Source: Bacillota bacterium (GTDB taxonomy: Bacteria; Bacillota; Clostridia; Oscillospirales; Ruminococcaceae). From it: a DNA stretch of 62,331 bases. Under the pieces are notes generated by a model, which was not told where the DNA came from, searched no databases, and saw only the letters and a program-made list of their open reading frames with translations. Positions 27,521-37,747 of the stretch are shown here, piece by piece. The position numbers and the translations under genes are program-made. The stretch covers positions 1 to 62,331 of the forward strand of contig JAEWXO010000095.1 of NCBI GenBank assembly GCA_023458875.1, read 5' to 3'. The number at the start of each line of letters is the position of its first letter. The first letter of the stretch is position 1.

Positions 27521-29032
27521 TTATTTTATAAGTGATTTTCCTGTCATTTCAGATGGCTTTGGAAGGCCTAATATTTCAAGCATTGTAGGTGCGAGATCAG
27601 CGAGGACACCGCTTTCAAGTTTACAGTCACCGTAACCTGCAAGGATGAGTGGTACAGGGTTTGTAGTGTGTGCTGTGAATGGTGAGCCGTCTTCTTCATA
27701 CATCTGATCTGCATTTCCGTGGTCGGCTGTGATAAGTGCCACGCCGCCCTTGGCAAGTATTGCGTCAACGACTTTTCCAAGGCAAGTATCTACTGCTTCA
27801 ACAGCCTTCTTTGCAGCGTCAAATATTCCTGTATGTCCTACCATGTCGCAGTTTGCGAAGTTAAGTATGATAACGTCAAATTTATCACTGTCAATGCATT
27901 CCAATGCTTTTTCACATACAAGAGGCGCACTCATTTCAGGCTTGAGGTCATATGTTGCAACATCAGGCGAAGCGATAAGCTCTCTTATTTCTTTATCAAA
28001 CGGCTTTTGTCTTCCGCCGTTGAAAAAGCTTGTAACGTGTGCAAATTTTTCAGTCTCAGCGATTCTGAGCTGTGAAAGGCCCATATTGTCTATATATTCA
28101 CCAAAAGTGTTTACAAGAGACTGAGGCTTGAAAGCAACCTCTACATTAGGCATAGTTGCATCGTATTGTGTAAAGCATACAAAGAATACAGGGAATCTTT
28201 TTCTCTCAAATCCTGTGAAATCATCATCAACAAATGTTCTTGTGATTTCTCTTGCTCTGTCAGGACGGAAGTTAAAGAATATGATACTGTCATTTTCTTT
28301 GATTGTGCCTTCCTTGCAGCATACTGAAGGAATTACAAATTCATCTGTAACATCTGACTGATATGATTTTTCCATAACGTCAACCGGATCAGGATTGATA
28401 TTACCTGTTCCTTCTACCATTGCAGAATATGCCTGGTTTACTCTTGCCCAGCGGTTATCTCTGTCCATTGCGTAGTAACGGCCGCTTATTGTAGCTATTT
28501 TTCCTACTCCGATTCTTTTCATTTCGTTGCAGAGGTTTTCTACAAATTCTTTTCCGCTTGTAGGAGGAACGTCTCTTCCGTCCATAAAGCAGTGAACATA
28601 GACTTTTTCAAGGCCTGCTCTTTTTGCAAGCTCAAGAAGTCCGTATAAATGTGTAAAATGGCTGTGAACGCCGCCGCTTGAAAGCAGTCCCATAAAGTGC
28701 ATTGCAGAATTATGCTTTTTACAGTTTTCAACCGCATCCGTAAAAGTCTGATTGTCGAAAAAATCTCCGTCCTGAATCGATTTTGTTATTCTTGTAAGCT
28801 CCTGATATACTATTCGTCCGGCGCCCATGTTTGTATGGCCTACTTCTGAATTGCCCATCTGACCATCCGGCAGACCGACATCCATTCCGCTTGCGCCGAT
28901 TTTAGTATTTGGATACATATTCAGGTATTTGTCTACGTTAGGAGTATTCGCTGCCCTAATGGCATTTCCATAGTCGGAAGAATTGTAGCCGAAGCCGTCA
29001 AGTATAAGCAGTGCAACAGGTTTTTTACTCAT
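27521..29032 (-). CDS. gpmI: 2,3-bisphosphoglycerate-independent phosphoglycerate mutase
   Basis: Interconverts 3- and 2-phosphoglycerate in lower glycolysis using two Mn2+ and a phosphoserine intermediate. Seen: LLILDGFGYN (metal Asp), MGNSEVGH with the nucleophilic Ser, HCFMDGRDVPP, and C-terminal metal motifs NFANCDMVGHTG and ITADHGNADQM. Length ~503 aa is normal. The start at 29032 is preferred over 29044 because AGGGA lies at a suitable distance only for the former. Last gene of the pgk-tpiA-gpmI unit. Confidence 0.97.
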   Translation of the reverse strand: MSKKPVALLILDGFGYNSSDYGNAIRAANTPNVDKYLNMYPNTKIGASGMDVGLPDGQMGNSEVGHTNMGAGRIVYQELTRITKSIQDGDFFDNQTFTDAVENCKKHNSAMHFMGLLSSGGVHSHFTHLYGLLELAKRAGLEKVYVHCFMDGRDVPPTSGKEFVENLCNEMKRIGVGKIATISGRYYAMDRDNRWARVNQAYSAMVEGTGNINPDPVDVMEKSYQSDVTDEFVIPSVCCKEGTIKENDSIIFFNFRPDRAREITRTFVDDDFTGFERKRFPVFFVCFTQYDATMPNVEVAFKPQSLVNTFGEYIDNMGLSQLRIAETEKFAHVTSFFNGGRQKPFDKEIRELIASPDVATYDLKPEMSAPLVCEKALECIDSDKFDVIILNFANCDMVGHTGIFDAAKKAVEAVDTCLGKVVDAILAKGGVALITADHGNADQMYEEDGSPFTAHTTNPVPLILAGYGDCKLESGVLADLAPTMLEILGLPKPSEMTGKSLIK

Positions 29033-29100
29033 TAATATTAACATCCCTTTCAGATAAAAATGGTGCAGCTCCGACCTGCATCAGTGGAATAATGTTTGTT

Positions 29101-29868
29101 TTATTTTGAAGCTTCTTCAAGAAGAACTGCAAATTTTTCTGCAACGAGTGAAGCTCCGCCGATAAGACCGCCGTCAACATCAGGCTGTGCAAGAAGCTCT
29201 GCTGCATTATTTTCGTTCATTGAGCCGCCATACTGAATTGTCATTGCATCAGCAGTGCTCTGATCATAAAGCTTTGCAACTGTTGAACGGATATATGCAC
29301 AAACTTCATTTGCCTGTTCTGATGTAGCTGTTTTGCCTGTTCCGATAGCCCATACAGGTTCATAAGCTATAACAATGTTCTCAGCCTGTTCTTTTGTGAT
29401 ATCCATAAGGGCAATCTTTGTCTGCATTGAAACTATCTCTTCTGTTATTCCCTGTTCACGTTCTTCGAGCATTTCGCCAACGCAAAGAATAACCTTAAGT
29501 CCTGCAGCAAGAGCAGCCTTTGTTCTCTTGTTTACTGTGATATCTGTTTCACCAAAATACTGTCTTCTTTCGCTGTGACCGATAATAACATATTCAACGC
29601 CCATTTCTGTGAGCATTTCTGCTGATATTTCACCTGTAAATGCACCGCTTTTTTCAAAGTGACAGTTTTCAGCACCTACTTTAATGTTTGTTCCCTCTGT
29701 AAGTGCAATAGCCGTTTCGATATTTGTATAAGGAACACAGATTATTACTCCGCATTCAGCCTTTTGTGCATAAGGGATAAGCGCCTCTATAAGAGCCTTT
29801 GCCTCAGGTCTGTTTTTGTTCATTTTCCAGTTACCGGCAATAATAGCCTGTCTTAATTTCTTGTTCAT
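29101..29868 (-). CDS. tpiA: Triosephosphate isomerase
   Basis: Interconverts dihydroxyacetone phosphate and glyceraldehyde-3-phosphate. The 255-residue protein has the N-terminal GNWKMNKN (Asn/Lys), the catalytic His in IIGHSERRQYFGE, the catalytic Glu in AYEPVWAIGTG, and phosphate loops YGGSMNENN and GGLIGGASL. RBS AGGAGA precedes ATG. A terminator-like hairpin separates it from pgk. Confidence 0.98.
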   Translation of the reverse strand: MNKKLRQAIIAGNWKMNKNRPEAKALIEALIPYAQKAECGVIICVPYTNIETAIALTEGTNIKVGAENCHFEKSGAFTGEISAEMLTEMGVEYVIIGHSERRQYFGETDITVNKRTKAALAAGLKVILCVGEMLEEREQGITEEIVSMQTKIALMDITKEQAENIVIAYEPVWAIGTGKTATSEQANEVCAYIRSTVAKLYDQSTADAMTIQYGGSMNENNAAELLAQPDVDGGLIGGASLVAEKFAVLLEEASK

Positions 29869-29910
29869 AAAATTTTCTCCTAAAAAATATTTTTAAAATA
29901 ATCTGACATT

Positions 29911-29936
29911 AAAAAGGCGGAGGGTTCCCCGCCTTT
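29911..29936 (-). terminator. Internal terminator/attenuator between pgk and tpiA
   Basis: Read on the minus strand, AAAGGCGG and CCGCCTTTTT form a stem eight bases after the pgk stop. It should make pgk mRNA more abundant than tpiA-gpmI unless tpiA has its own promoter. Confidence 0.7.
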
Positions 29937-29943
29937 AAGTTAT

Positions 29944-31155
29944 TTACTTTTCTGCAATTACAGCAACGCCAGGAAGAACTTTACCCTCGAGATATTCAAG
30001 AGAAGCACCGCCGCCTGTTGAAATGTGACTCATCTTGTCAGCAAAGCCAAGCTGAACTACTGCTGCTGCTGAATCACCGCCGCCTATGATTGTTGTTGCA
30101 TCTGTCTCTGCAAGTGCCTTTGCAACTGCAATTGTGCCCTTTGCAAGAATAGGATTTTCAAATACACCCATAGGTCCGTTCCATACAACTGTCTTTGCGG
30201 ATTTGCATGCATCTGCAAAAAGAGCCTGTGTCTTTTTGCCGATATCAAGTCCCATTTTATCAGCAGGAATTTTATCAGAATCAACTGTCTCAACGTCAAT
30301 CTGAGCATCGATAGGATCAGGGAATGAAGAAGCAGTTACTGTATCTACAGGAAGAAGAAGCTTCTTGCCCATTTCTTCTGCTTTCTTTAACATATCAGCA
30401 CAGTATAAAACCTTTTCGTCATCAACAAGTGATAATCCTGTTTCATATCCCTTTGCCTTAAGGAATGTATAAGCCATTCCGCCGCCGATAATAAGTGTAT
30501 CGCATTTTTCAATGAGGTTTGAAATAACGTTAAGCTTATCTGCAACCTTAGCTCCGCCAAGGATAGCTACAAATGGTCTTTCAGGAACTTCTACTGCATT
30601 TCCGAGGTACTGAATTTCCTTCTGCATAAGGTAACCTACTGCTGTTTCCTTTATAAAATCAGTAATACCAGCTGTTGAGCAGTGAGCTCTGTGAGCTGAA
30701 CCAAAAGCATCCATTACAAAAGTATCTGTTATTGAAGCAAGATCCTTGCTGAATGATTCTATATTCTTTGTTTCTTCTTTTCTGAAACGTGTATTTTCAA
30801 GAAGAACAACATCTCCGTCGTTCATTTCTGCTACAGCTTTTTTAGCGTTTTCGCCTACTACCTCATCGTCTTTTGCAAAAACAACATTTTTGCCAAGAAG
30901 CTCTGAAAGTCTTGCTGCAACAGGCGCAAGTGAGAATTTATCTTCAGGACCATTCTTTGGTTTGCCGAGATGTGAGCAGAGTATTACCTTTCCTCCGTCA
31001 CCGATAAGTTTTTTTATTGTTGGTAAAGCTGCAACGATTCGGTTATCATTTGAAATAACTCCATCCTTGAGCGGTACATTGAAATCGCAGCGAACGAGAA
31101 CTCTTTTACCTTTAACATTGATATCATCAACTGTAACTTTGTTTAAGCCTGCCAT
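29944..31155 (-). CDS. pgk: Phosphoglycerate kinase
   Basis: Makes ATP from 1,3-bisphosphoglycerate. The 403-residue protein has RVLVRCDFNVPLKDG (substrate Asp/Asn), SHLGKPK, a central FVAILGGAKVADKL, and the nucleotide-loop segment TIIGGGDSAAAV followed by HISTGGGASLEYLEG. RBS AAGGAAG. First gene of pgk-tpiA-gpmI, with its own promoter. Confidence 0.98.
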   Translation of the reverse strand: MAGLNKVTVDDINVKGKRVLVRCDFNVPLKDGVISNDNRIVAALPTIKKLIGDGGKVILCSHLGKPKNGPEDKFSLAPVAARLSELLGKNVVFAKDDEVVGENAKKAVAEMNDGDVVLLENTRFRKEETKNIESFSKDLASITDTFVMDAFGSAHRAHCSTAGITDFIKETAVGYLMQKEIQYLGNAVEVPERPFVAILGGAKVADKLNVISNLIEKCDTLIIGGGMAYTFLKAKGYETGLSLVDDEKVLYCADMLKKAEEMGKKLLLPVDTVTASSFPDPIDAQIDVETVDSDKIPADKMGLDIGKKTQALFADACKSAKTVVWNGPMGVFENPILAKGTIAVAKALAETDATTIIGGGDSAAAVVQLGFADKMSHISTGGGASLEYLEGKVLPGVAVIAEK

Positions 31156-31223
31156 TATTTAACTTCCTTTCAAACTATCATAATTTTGTATGCGTTGTTT
31201 TTCGTTTAACAACCATTATTTCT

Positions 31224-31252
31224 ATTTTATAATATTTTGCTCTGTTTGACAA
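31224..31252 (-). promoter_or_regulatory. Sigma-A promoter of pgk
   Basis: TTGTCA, 17-base spacer, TAAAAT on the minus strand, about 70 bases upstream of pgk. Confidence 0.55.
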
Positions 31253-31298
31253 GTATTATTTTAAATTTTTTTTATTTTTTGGCCGTTAATGTGTAAGG

Positions 31299-31335
31299 CT
31301 GTTGAAAGTGCACTAAAACTATTGATTTTCAACAG
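31299..31335. promoter_or_regulatory. Inverted repeat in the pgk/protease divergent region
   Basis: CTGTTGAAA and TTTCAACAG are perfect nine-base arms 19 bases apart. Could be an operator or hairpin; the partner is unknown. Confidence 0.4.
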
Positions 31336-31447
31336 TATTCATGTTAAAATTTAATATATAGTTTAAATTAATATAACCTTTACAAATAACATTTTTAAGC
31401 TGTCATAATCATTTTCTTTTTTATAATTTTCGAAAGGAGACTAATTT

Positions 31448-34400
31448 ATGATTTTTGGATATCTGAAAAGGACTATTGCCTTACTTACTGTATCATTCAT
31501 ATTAGCTGACTTTACTGTGCCTTTTAAAACATCTTTTCACGTAAATGCAGTTGACAGCAGCGAAAACATTATCTCAGCCGCTCCTGTTACATACGATGAA
31601 GCTATGAATATACTGGGTGATAAATCAAAGCTGTCACCGATAGATCCTGAGAAATTATCAGATGTTGACATTGATTATTCGTGTAACTATCCTGATAAAT
31701 ACGATCTCCGTGAATACGGACTGGTTTCGCCTGTAAAATATCAGGGCAACTACGGGACCTGCTGGACATTTTCTGCAATAGCTGCCATTGAATCACAGCT
31801 CATAAAATATCGTCCGTACATAGATCTGTCCGAATGGCATCTGGCATATTTCAATTTTTACGGTGAAGATGCAATGAAACCTATGTCAGACCTGAGCTTT
31901 TATGATGCAGGCGGTCATGTAACATTTGCAACATCCGTACTTTCGCAGTGGAAAGGTCCTGTAAGCGAATCTGTTCTTCCGTATGATACAAAAGAAATTG
32001 ATCCGGAGCTTATGTACAAAAGTGAATATCACGTTCAGGATTCATATATTCTTAACTCGTACAGTCAGTCGAAAATTACAGATGATATTCTGACATTTTC
32101 AGTTTCTCAGATAAAGCATTTTCTTTTAAATAAAACGCCTGTTTCAGTAAATTTCAGATTTGAAAATTCATATAATCCGAAAACATCTGCACAGTACTCT
32201 GATACTGCAAATATACCGAACCATGCTGTTCTGATAGTAGGATGGGATGACAATTTCAGCAGAAAAAATTTTCTTGATACTCCTGAATCGGACGGTGCAT
32301 GGCTCGTAAAGAACAGCTGGGGAACTGACTGGGGAGACAACGGATATTTCTGGATATCATATGAGGACAAAACTCTCACAGACACAAACTGCATTGATAT
32401 CGAGTCAAATGATAATTACTCACATAACTATCAGCATGATACACTTGACTTTACAGCCACTGTTACAGCTGACAACGAAGACAGAAAGTCGTCATATATG
32501 GCAAATATCTTTACTGCTGAAAGCTCCGAGTACGTAACAGCTGCGGGATTTTATACAACTGACAATAACGCTGATTATGAAATAACCGTATATACGGGAC
32601 TAAAAGACGACAAAGATCCTACATCAGGTAAAAAAAGTACGGTAACAAAAGGCAGACAAGCATACGCCGGTTATCATACAGTAAAGCTCAGTGAGCCTGT
32701 CGAAATAACCAAAGGAGAAAAATTCTCAGTTGTTGTCGGGCTTACAAATCCGGAGCTCTTTTATCCTATAGCAGTTGAGGCTGCAGTAATATTATGTGAA
32801 AATATGATTTCTACAAATGTAAGTGATATTACACAAAAGCAGATAAGAGCTTCATCATCGTACGGCGAAAGCTTTATAAGCTATAACGGTACAAAATGGA
32901 CCGATACAAAAGGCGTCAGAATCGAGAACTCTTTGGAGAATATTTCGCTTCCTGACAGTAATATAGCTTATTACCTGGGAAATGTATGTCTTAAGGCATT
33001 CACAAATTCCGGAGACTTTGTTCGTTTTTCGCTTGACAGTGAAAAAATTGCATACGGTGATACAGTTGAGTTAAGTTCTCCGTACGACTGTGATATATAC
33101 TATACAACTGACGGCAGTGCCCCTACACTGAAAAGCAACAAATACTCGTCTCCGATAGATATTTTGTCAGATGTAACAATCACAGCGTCTCTGTATAAGG
33201 ACGGCCGTATGGGACAGGCATATTCAAAGAAATATTCACAGGCAGATTCCGCTCTTTCAACCCTTAACATAGAGGGCACCCCCGTTTATCTTGGAGAAGA
33301 AAATAATATAAATACAGAGCCTGAATTTTCATATAAAGGCTTAGGCGATACAATAGTACTGTTTCCTATAGGAACAGGGGAAATTCAAGTAAACGGAAAA
33401 AAGGTCATATCAGGGCATAACACTGATCCCATAAAAATTCACGGCGGTAAAAATACGATAAATATATTATCATCAGAACCCGGAAAAAAAACAACATCAT
33501 ACACACTTACGGTTTTTAAAAATCATGCGGCAATTGATTACATAAATGAAAAGCTCATATTCAGTGAAGATGAATGTACAGTTACTTCAGCAGACGGACA
33601 TGTATTTTCAGATAATGAAAGTATCTCAGAATATTTCGGTCAGCAGCTTACCGTTACAACATCCGAGCATTCGTATCCTCTTAATGTATCTCCTAAAACC
33701 GATCTTGCAAAGGAACTGGAAGGCATCAGGATATCATATGGTCTTGAAGTTCTGACAAAAATTTTCGATGTATCGTCAAGAATGGTATTCAGCAGATTTC
33801 CTGATATGTCTGAACCTGTTTCAATAATGGAACGACAGTACCCTATTCTTTCTGATTCATTTTTTAAGATTTATCCCGGATATGATAAAGATTTGTATTT
33901 TCAGATTCCGGCCGATGACATATCACCTTCAAGCACGGTATTTCATTTAACTGTTGATGACAGACCTGATATTCCTGACGACTTTATAAAAATATCGGAA
34001 ATAACTTCGCAAAGTATAGAATTCGTAATTAATAACGCCAAAAATTTAAAAGCCGAATATCATATTCAGCGTAAAACATCAGTTGAAGACCCATCATCAG
34101 AATACGTTGAATTTACAGAAAAATGCAAGGATGACACTACACTTATCAGCAATCTTGCACCCGGACAGAAATATATTCTCCGTATAAGAATTAAAAAAGA
34201 TGACAGTTCATTTACAACAAACGTAAAATACATTGAATTTACTACACTCGGGGATTCTGATATATGCACATTTGATTACAAAAAGGAAACTGTCGCTTTC
34301 AGAGATGACATATTCACGGTTACAGCACAGGATGGAAAAAGTCTTAACTGCTTTGACAGTATTTCGGACTATATCGGTACTGTTCTGAACGTAAAAAATG

Positions 34401-35149
34401 TCAGCAGCGGCGAGACATTTCAGGTAAATGTCCCTGACAGACCAGCTGCCCCGGTTATTTCGATTGACTATATGAACGGAGCTTTAAACGGCTGTTTTGA
34501 CGATTCAGTCAAACTGATAAGAATAAAAGAGGGTGGATATTATTCTTCATCTCCTGTTCCGGTCGAATATTTACTCAACAGGAACGGAAATATTTCTATA
34601 TATGATCTTCTCTCACGCGGCTACAGATCAGGCGACCGTTTGTTTTTCTATATTGATGCAACAGAAAACTCTTTTGCATCGGAAAAATTTCAGGTTATTA
34701 TTCCATATTCTGTCAAAATGCCAAAGCAGCTTTTAAAGATTTTAAAATATACAGATACCACGATAATACTTGAAGAACATGAAGGACTTGAATATGGCAT
34801 ACGAAAAACATATAACGAAGAGTTTATATGGCAGGACTCCTCTGTATTTACCGGACTTTCACCTGATACGTACTACCTTCTTGCAGTCAGATACAAGGCA
34901 TCATCAGATTCTCTTTATTCACAGTGCACCTACAACTCCATATCCACATTAAAATCTGAATATCTGCCGGGTGATATGAACAACGATAATAAACTGTCAG
35001 CAGCAGACATAATAATACTTAAAAAAATTCTTATTGTTTCCGTTGCACCTGATTCACAGCAGAAGAGATGCGCTGATGTAAACAAAGACGGTCTTATAAA
35101 TATTATAGATTATCTTCGTCTTTCAAGAATTATTTTAAACATACAATAA
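31448..35149 (+). CDS. Secreted papain-family cysteine protease with dockerin
   Basis: A 1233-residue secreted C1 peptidase. After the signal peptide, KYDLREYGLVSPVKYQ and QGNYGTCWTFS give the catalytic Cys (~residue 105); NHAVLIVGWDD gives the His (~259); VKNSWGTDWG the Asn (~288). A beta-rich lectin-like domain follows (~335-510), then a chitobiase-C-terminal-like repeat (YYTTDGSAPT, ~555-600), a cadherin-like beta-sandwich (~605-690), fibronectin III-like segments, and a C-terminal dockerin (~1175-1233; GDMNNDNKLSAAD and ADVNKDGLINIID). The dockerin predicts attachment to a cellulosome. Its role there, such as processing of enzymes or attack on plant cell-wall protein, is inference. Confidence 0.88.
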   Translation: MIFGYLKRTIALLTVSFILADFTVPFKTSFHVNAVDSSENIISAAPVTYDEAMNILGDKSKLSPIDPEKLSDVDIDYSCNYPDKYDLREYGLVSPVKYQGNYGTCWTFSAIAAIESQLIKYRPYIDLSEWHLAYFNFYGEDAMKPMSDLSFYDAGGHVTFATSVLSQWKGPVSESVLPYDTKEIDPELMYKSEYHVQDSYILNSYSQSKITDDILTFSVSQIKHFLLNKTPVSVNFRFENSYNPKTSAQYSDTANIPNHAVLIVGWDDNFSRKNFLDTPESDGAWLVKNSWGTDWGDNGYFWISYEDKTLTDTNCIDIESNDNYSHNYQHDTLDFTATVTADNEDRKSSYMANIFTAESSEYVTAAGFYTTDNNADYEITVYTGLKDDKDPTSGKKSTVTKGRQAYAGYHTVKLSEPVEITKGEKFSVVVGLTNPELFYPIAVEAAVILCENMISTNVSDITQKQIRASSSYGESFISYNGTKWTDTKGVRIENSLENISLPDSNIAYYLGNVCLKAFTNSGDFVRFSLDSEKIAYGDTVELSSPYDCDIYYTTDGSAPTLKSNKYSSPIDILSDVTITASLYKDGRMGQAYSKKYSQADSALSTLNIEGTPVYLGEENNINTEPEFSYKGLGDTIVLFPIGTGEIQVNGKKVISGHNTDPIKIHGGKNTINILSSEPGKKTTSYTLTVFKNHAAIDYINEKLIFSEDECTVTSADGHVFSDNESISEYFGQQLTVTTSEHSYPLNVSPKTDLAKELEGIRISYGLEVLTKIFDVSSRMVFSRFPDMSEPVSIMERQYPILSDSFFKIYPGYDKDLYFQIPADDISPSSTVFHLTVDDRPDIPDDFIKISEITSQSIEFVINNAKNLKAEYHIQRKTSVEDPSSEYVEFTEKCKDDTTLISNLAPGQKYILRIRIKKDDSSFTTNVKYIEFTTLGDSDICTFDYKKETVAFRDDIFTVTAQDGKSLNCFDSISDYIGTVLNVKNVSSGETFQVNVPDRPAAPVISIDYMNGALNGCFDDSVKLIRIKEGGYYSSSPVPVEYLLNRNGNISIYDLLSRGYRSGDRLFFYIDATENSFASEKFQVIIPYSVKMPKQLLKILKYTDTTIILEEHEGLEYGIRKTYNEEFIWQDSSVFTGLSPDTYYLLAVRYKASSDSLYSQCTYNSISTLKSEYLPGDMNNDNKLSAADIIILKKILIVSVAPDSQQKRCADVNKDGLINIIDYLRLSRIILNIQ

Positions 35150-35199
35150 AAAAACACAAAAATGTCATACAAATATATTATCATACAGGAGAATTACAC

Positions 35200-35877
35200 A
35201 TGAGAATTTTAATCATTGAGGATGAGATTGCCCTCGCGGATGCACTTGAACATATACTGCAGAAAAACAAATATCTTACAGATGCATGCTATGACGGAGT
35301 AAGCGGTCTTGACTGTGCACTTTCAGATATTTACGATGTTATTATACTCGATATAATGCTTCCGAAAATGAACGGCTTTGATGTATTGCGTTCACTTAGA
35401 ATAAATAAAATCTCAACGCCCGTACTATTGCTTACGGCAAAGGATGAAATCGCCGATAAGGTAAACGGACTTGACAACGGTGCTGATGATTACATGACAA
35501 AGCCGTTCAATACTGACGAGTTGCTTGCCAGAATACGCTCACTCGGAAGACGCGGAGGCAGTACAGTATTCGAAAACAATCTTTTGTTCAGTGATATTTC
35601 TCTTAATGTAAATACCTTTGAATTGTCATGCAGAACTGATTCACTGAAGCTCGGTCTTAAAGAATTCTGCCTTATGGAGCTTTTTATTAAAAACGGAACG
35701 GCTGTCATAAGTAAGGAACAGCTTATAGAAAAAATATGGGGATATGATTCAAATGCCGAATATAACAATGTTGAAGTCTACATTTCATTTTTAAGAAAGA
35801 AACTTTCGCATATAAATTCAACAGTTACAATAAAAACCATAAGAGGAGTAGGCTACTGCCTTTGCTCGGGGAAGTGA
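35200..35877 (+). CDS. OmpR/PhoB-family response regulator
   Basis: A 225-residue DNA-binding regulator. The receiver domain (1-~115) has acidic pair EDE near residue 7, phosphoacceptor Asp in VIILDIMLPKMNGF (~51), LLTAKD and DYMTKPF with the conserved Lys. The winged-helix output domain (~125-222) ends in KIWGYDSNAEYNNVEVYIS and IKTIRGVGYCL, the OmpR signature. The cognate kinase gene starts five bases downstream. Begins 50 bases after the protease gene and may be co-transcribed with it. Confidence 0.95.
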   Translation: MRILIIEDEIALADALEHILQKNKYLTDACYDGVSGLDCALSDIYDVIILDIMLPKMNGFDVLRSLRINKISTPVLLLTAKDEIADKVNGLDNGADDYMTKPFNTDELLARIRSLGRRGGSTVFENNLLFSDISLNVNTFELSCRTDSLKLGLKEFCLMELFIKNGTAVISKEQLIEKIWGYDSNAEYNNVEVYISFLRKKLSHINSTVTIKTIRGVGYCLCSGK

Positions 35878-35882
35878 TGTAA

Positions 35883-37745
35883 ATGATAAAAAAGCTCAAA
35901 ATACGTTTTGTACTTGTAAATATGCTTATACTTTCTCTGGTGCTTTTTTCCACACTAAGCGGTATCTATGTTCTTATGTTCAATTCTGAAATAAAAATGT
36001 CAGAAGAGATAATGGATACACTTATAGAAAATCATAAGAAAAATTTGCCGGATGACCCTGCACCTTATCGGGCACCTGATACTCCCAAGCGCAATATTTC
36101 AGGTTCAGAGCTTTATAATCAAGGGAAAATGTCACATGTGACGCCGCTTTTTTATGATGCCGCTTCATATGGCTATAAAAATCCTGAAGCAGCATATGAT
36201 AACTACGGACAAAATTTTGACTGGGATGCGTGGAACAAATACTGGCAGGATTACTGGGCAAATTACGGCAACTGGAATCCTCAGCCCGGTGACCCCTTTT
36301 CAGGTAATCCGTTTATAAACCCTCAGTATCCATATGATCCTGGCTGGAAACCGGAGCTCCCTCAGATAACAGAGAACACCACTACTCAGACAAAGGCAGT
36401 AACATCTGAAGCAATAAAACAGACGGTATATCAGACAGAACAAAAGCAGCAATACACACAGCCTGTTACACAGTCAGCTCCCGAATATTCCTATGAACCG
36501 CAGGTTACCGAAGTACCTTCAGCAGCTGATGTTCCTGATAATACCGAAAGTTCTGTATCAACACCGGTTTCTTCTGCCGAACAGACGACAGTCGTTACAT
36601 CACCGTCATTATCAGCGCCTCTCAGTACTGCCCCGACCTATAAAAAATCTCCTGCACCAAAACCCGAAACAACAAAATACAATGGTAATCTCGTGCGCTC
36701 ACATATTTTTATAAGGCTTAGCCCTGATAAAAAAGAAGTACTTGACATATCATATCAATATTTTTTTCAGTATAATACAGACAACACCACAAGTGATTAC
36801 GACGTAAAAATAAAAAGTGCTGTCGAAGATATCGTAAAGTCAGGAAACAGAAGCGGAAAATATAAAATTGACTCTGTATCATACAGATATAAATTCAATA
36901 ATTCACCTGACCAGAAGGAATGCTTCCTTATAATTCTGGACCGCTCAATTGAAATATCAACGCTTAATCGCCTTATGATAACATTTATAATAATAGGCTG
37001 TATAGGTCTGGTAATAGTATTCTTCATAAGTCTTTTTCTCGCAAGCTGGGCTATAAAGCCTATTGAAACAGCATGGAACAAACAAAAACAGTTTATTGCG
37101 GATGCATCACACGAATTAAAAACTCCGCTTACGGTTATTTCCACCAACACAGATGTTGTACTTTCAAATCCTTATGATTCAATTAAAAATCAGGAACGAT
37201 GGCTGAAATACATAAAAGCAGAAACGCTCAGAATGTCAAAGCTCGTAAATGAGCTTCTGTATATCGCAAAATCAGATACAAATCAGATCAAAATGGAAAT
37301 GTCAGAGTTCAATATTTCAAACACCATATCAAGCATATGTCTTATATTTGAACCTCTTGTTTTTGAAGCCGGTAAAACGCTTGTTTCCGATATTTCATCA
37401 CGTTTAAAATACTATGGTGATGAGGACAGAATAAAACAGCTGATCACCATTCTTATGGACAATTCAGTGAAATATTCTCTTGTAAATTCACAGTTATCCG
37501 TTTCATTGTTCCAGAACAATCAGGGGAAAATCAAATTCTGTATATCAAACAAATGCGAAGAGCTTTCTGAAGAAAATATCTCAAAATTATTTGACAGATT
37601 TTACAGGGTTGATGATTCAAGAAACAGTAAAACAGGCGGAAACGGACTTGGACTCAATATAGCCCGCACTATTGCAATTCAGCACGGCGGATCAATAAAT
37701 GTCCAGTACAGCTCCGGATTGATTTCATTTATTGTGACATTATAG
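35883..37745 (+). CDS. Sensor histidine kinase with a long low-complexity external region
   Basis: A 620-residue membrane kinase. Two transmembrane segments (~10-33 and ~362-388) enclose ~325 external residues made of a Tyr/Trp/Asn/Asp-rich part (~90-150), a Pro/Thr/Ser/Gln-rich linker (~155-270) and a small folded-looking part (~275-355). Cytosolic part: HisKA with DASHELKTPLTV (His ~410), HATPase with DNSVKY, FDRFYRVDDSRN and GGNGLGLNIA. No HAMP domain is evident beyond a short WAIKPIE linker. The external composition suggests spanning the wall or binding polysaccharide, which is inference. Pairs with the regulator upstream. Confidence 0.93.
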   Translation: MIKKLKIRFVLVNMLILSLVLFSTLSGIYVLMFNSEIKMSEEIMDTLIENHKKNLPDDPAPYRAPDTPKRNISGSELYNQGKMSHVTPLFYDAASYGYKNPEAAYDNYGQNFDWDAWNKYWQDYWANYGNWNPQPGDPFSGNPFINPQYPYDPGWKPELPQITENTTTQTKAVTSEAIKQTVYQTEQKQQYTQPVTQSAPEYSYEPQVTEVPSAADVPDNTESSVSTPVSSAEQTTVVTSPSLSAPLSTAPTYKKSPAPKPETTKYNGNLVRSHIFIRLSPDKKEVLDISYQYFFQYNTDNTTSDYDVKIKSAVEDIVKSGNRSGKYKIDSVSYRYKFNNSPDQKECFLIILDRSIEISTLNRLMITFIIIGCIGLVIVFFISLFLASWAIKPIETAWNKQKQFIADASHELKTPLTVISTNTDVVLSNPYDSIKNQERWLKYIKAETLRMSKLVNELLYIAKSDTNQIKMEMSEFNISNTISSICLIFEPLVFEAGKTLVSDISSRLKYYGDEDRIKQLITILMDNSVKYSLVNSQLSVSLFQNNQGKIKFCISNKCEELSEENISKLFDRFYRVDDSRNSKTGGNGLGLNIARTIAIQHGGSINVQYSSGLISFIVTL

Positions 37746-37747
37746 AA

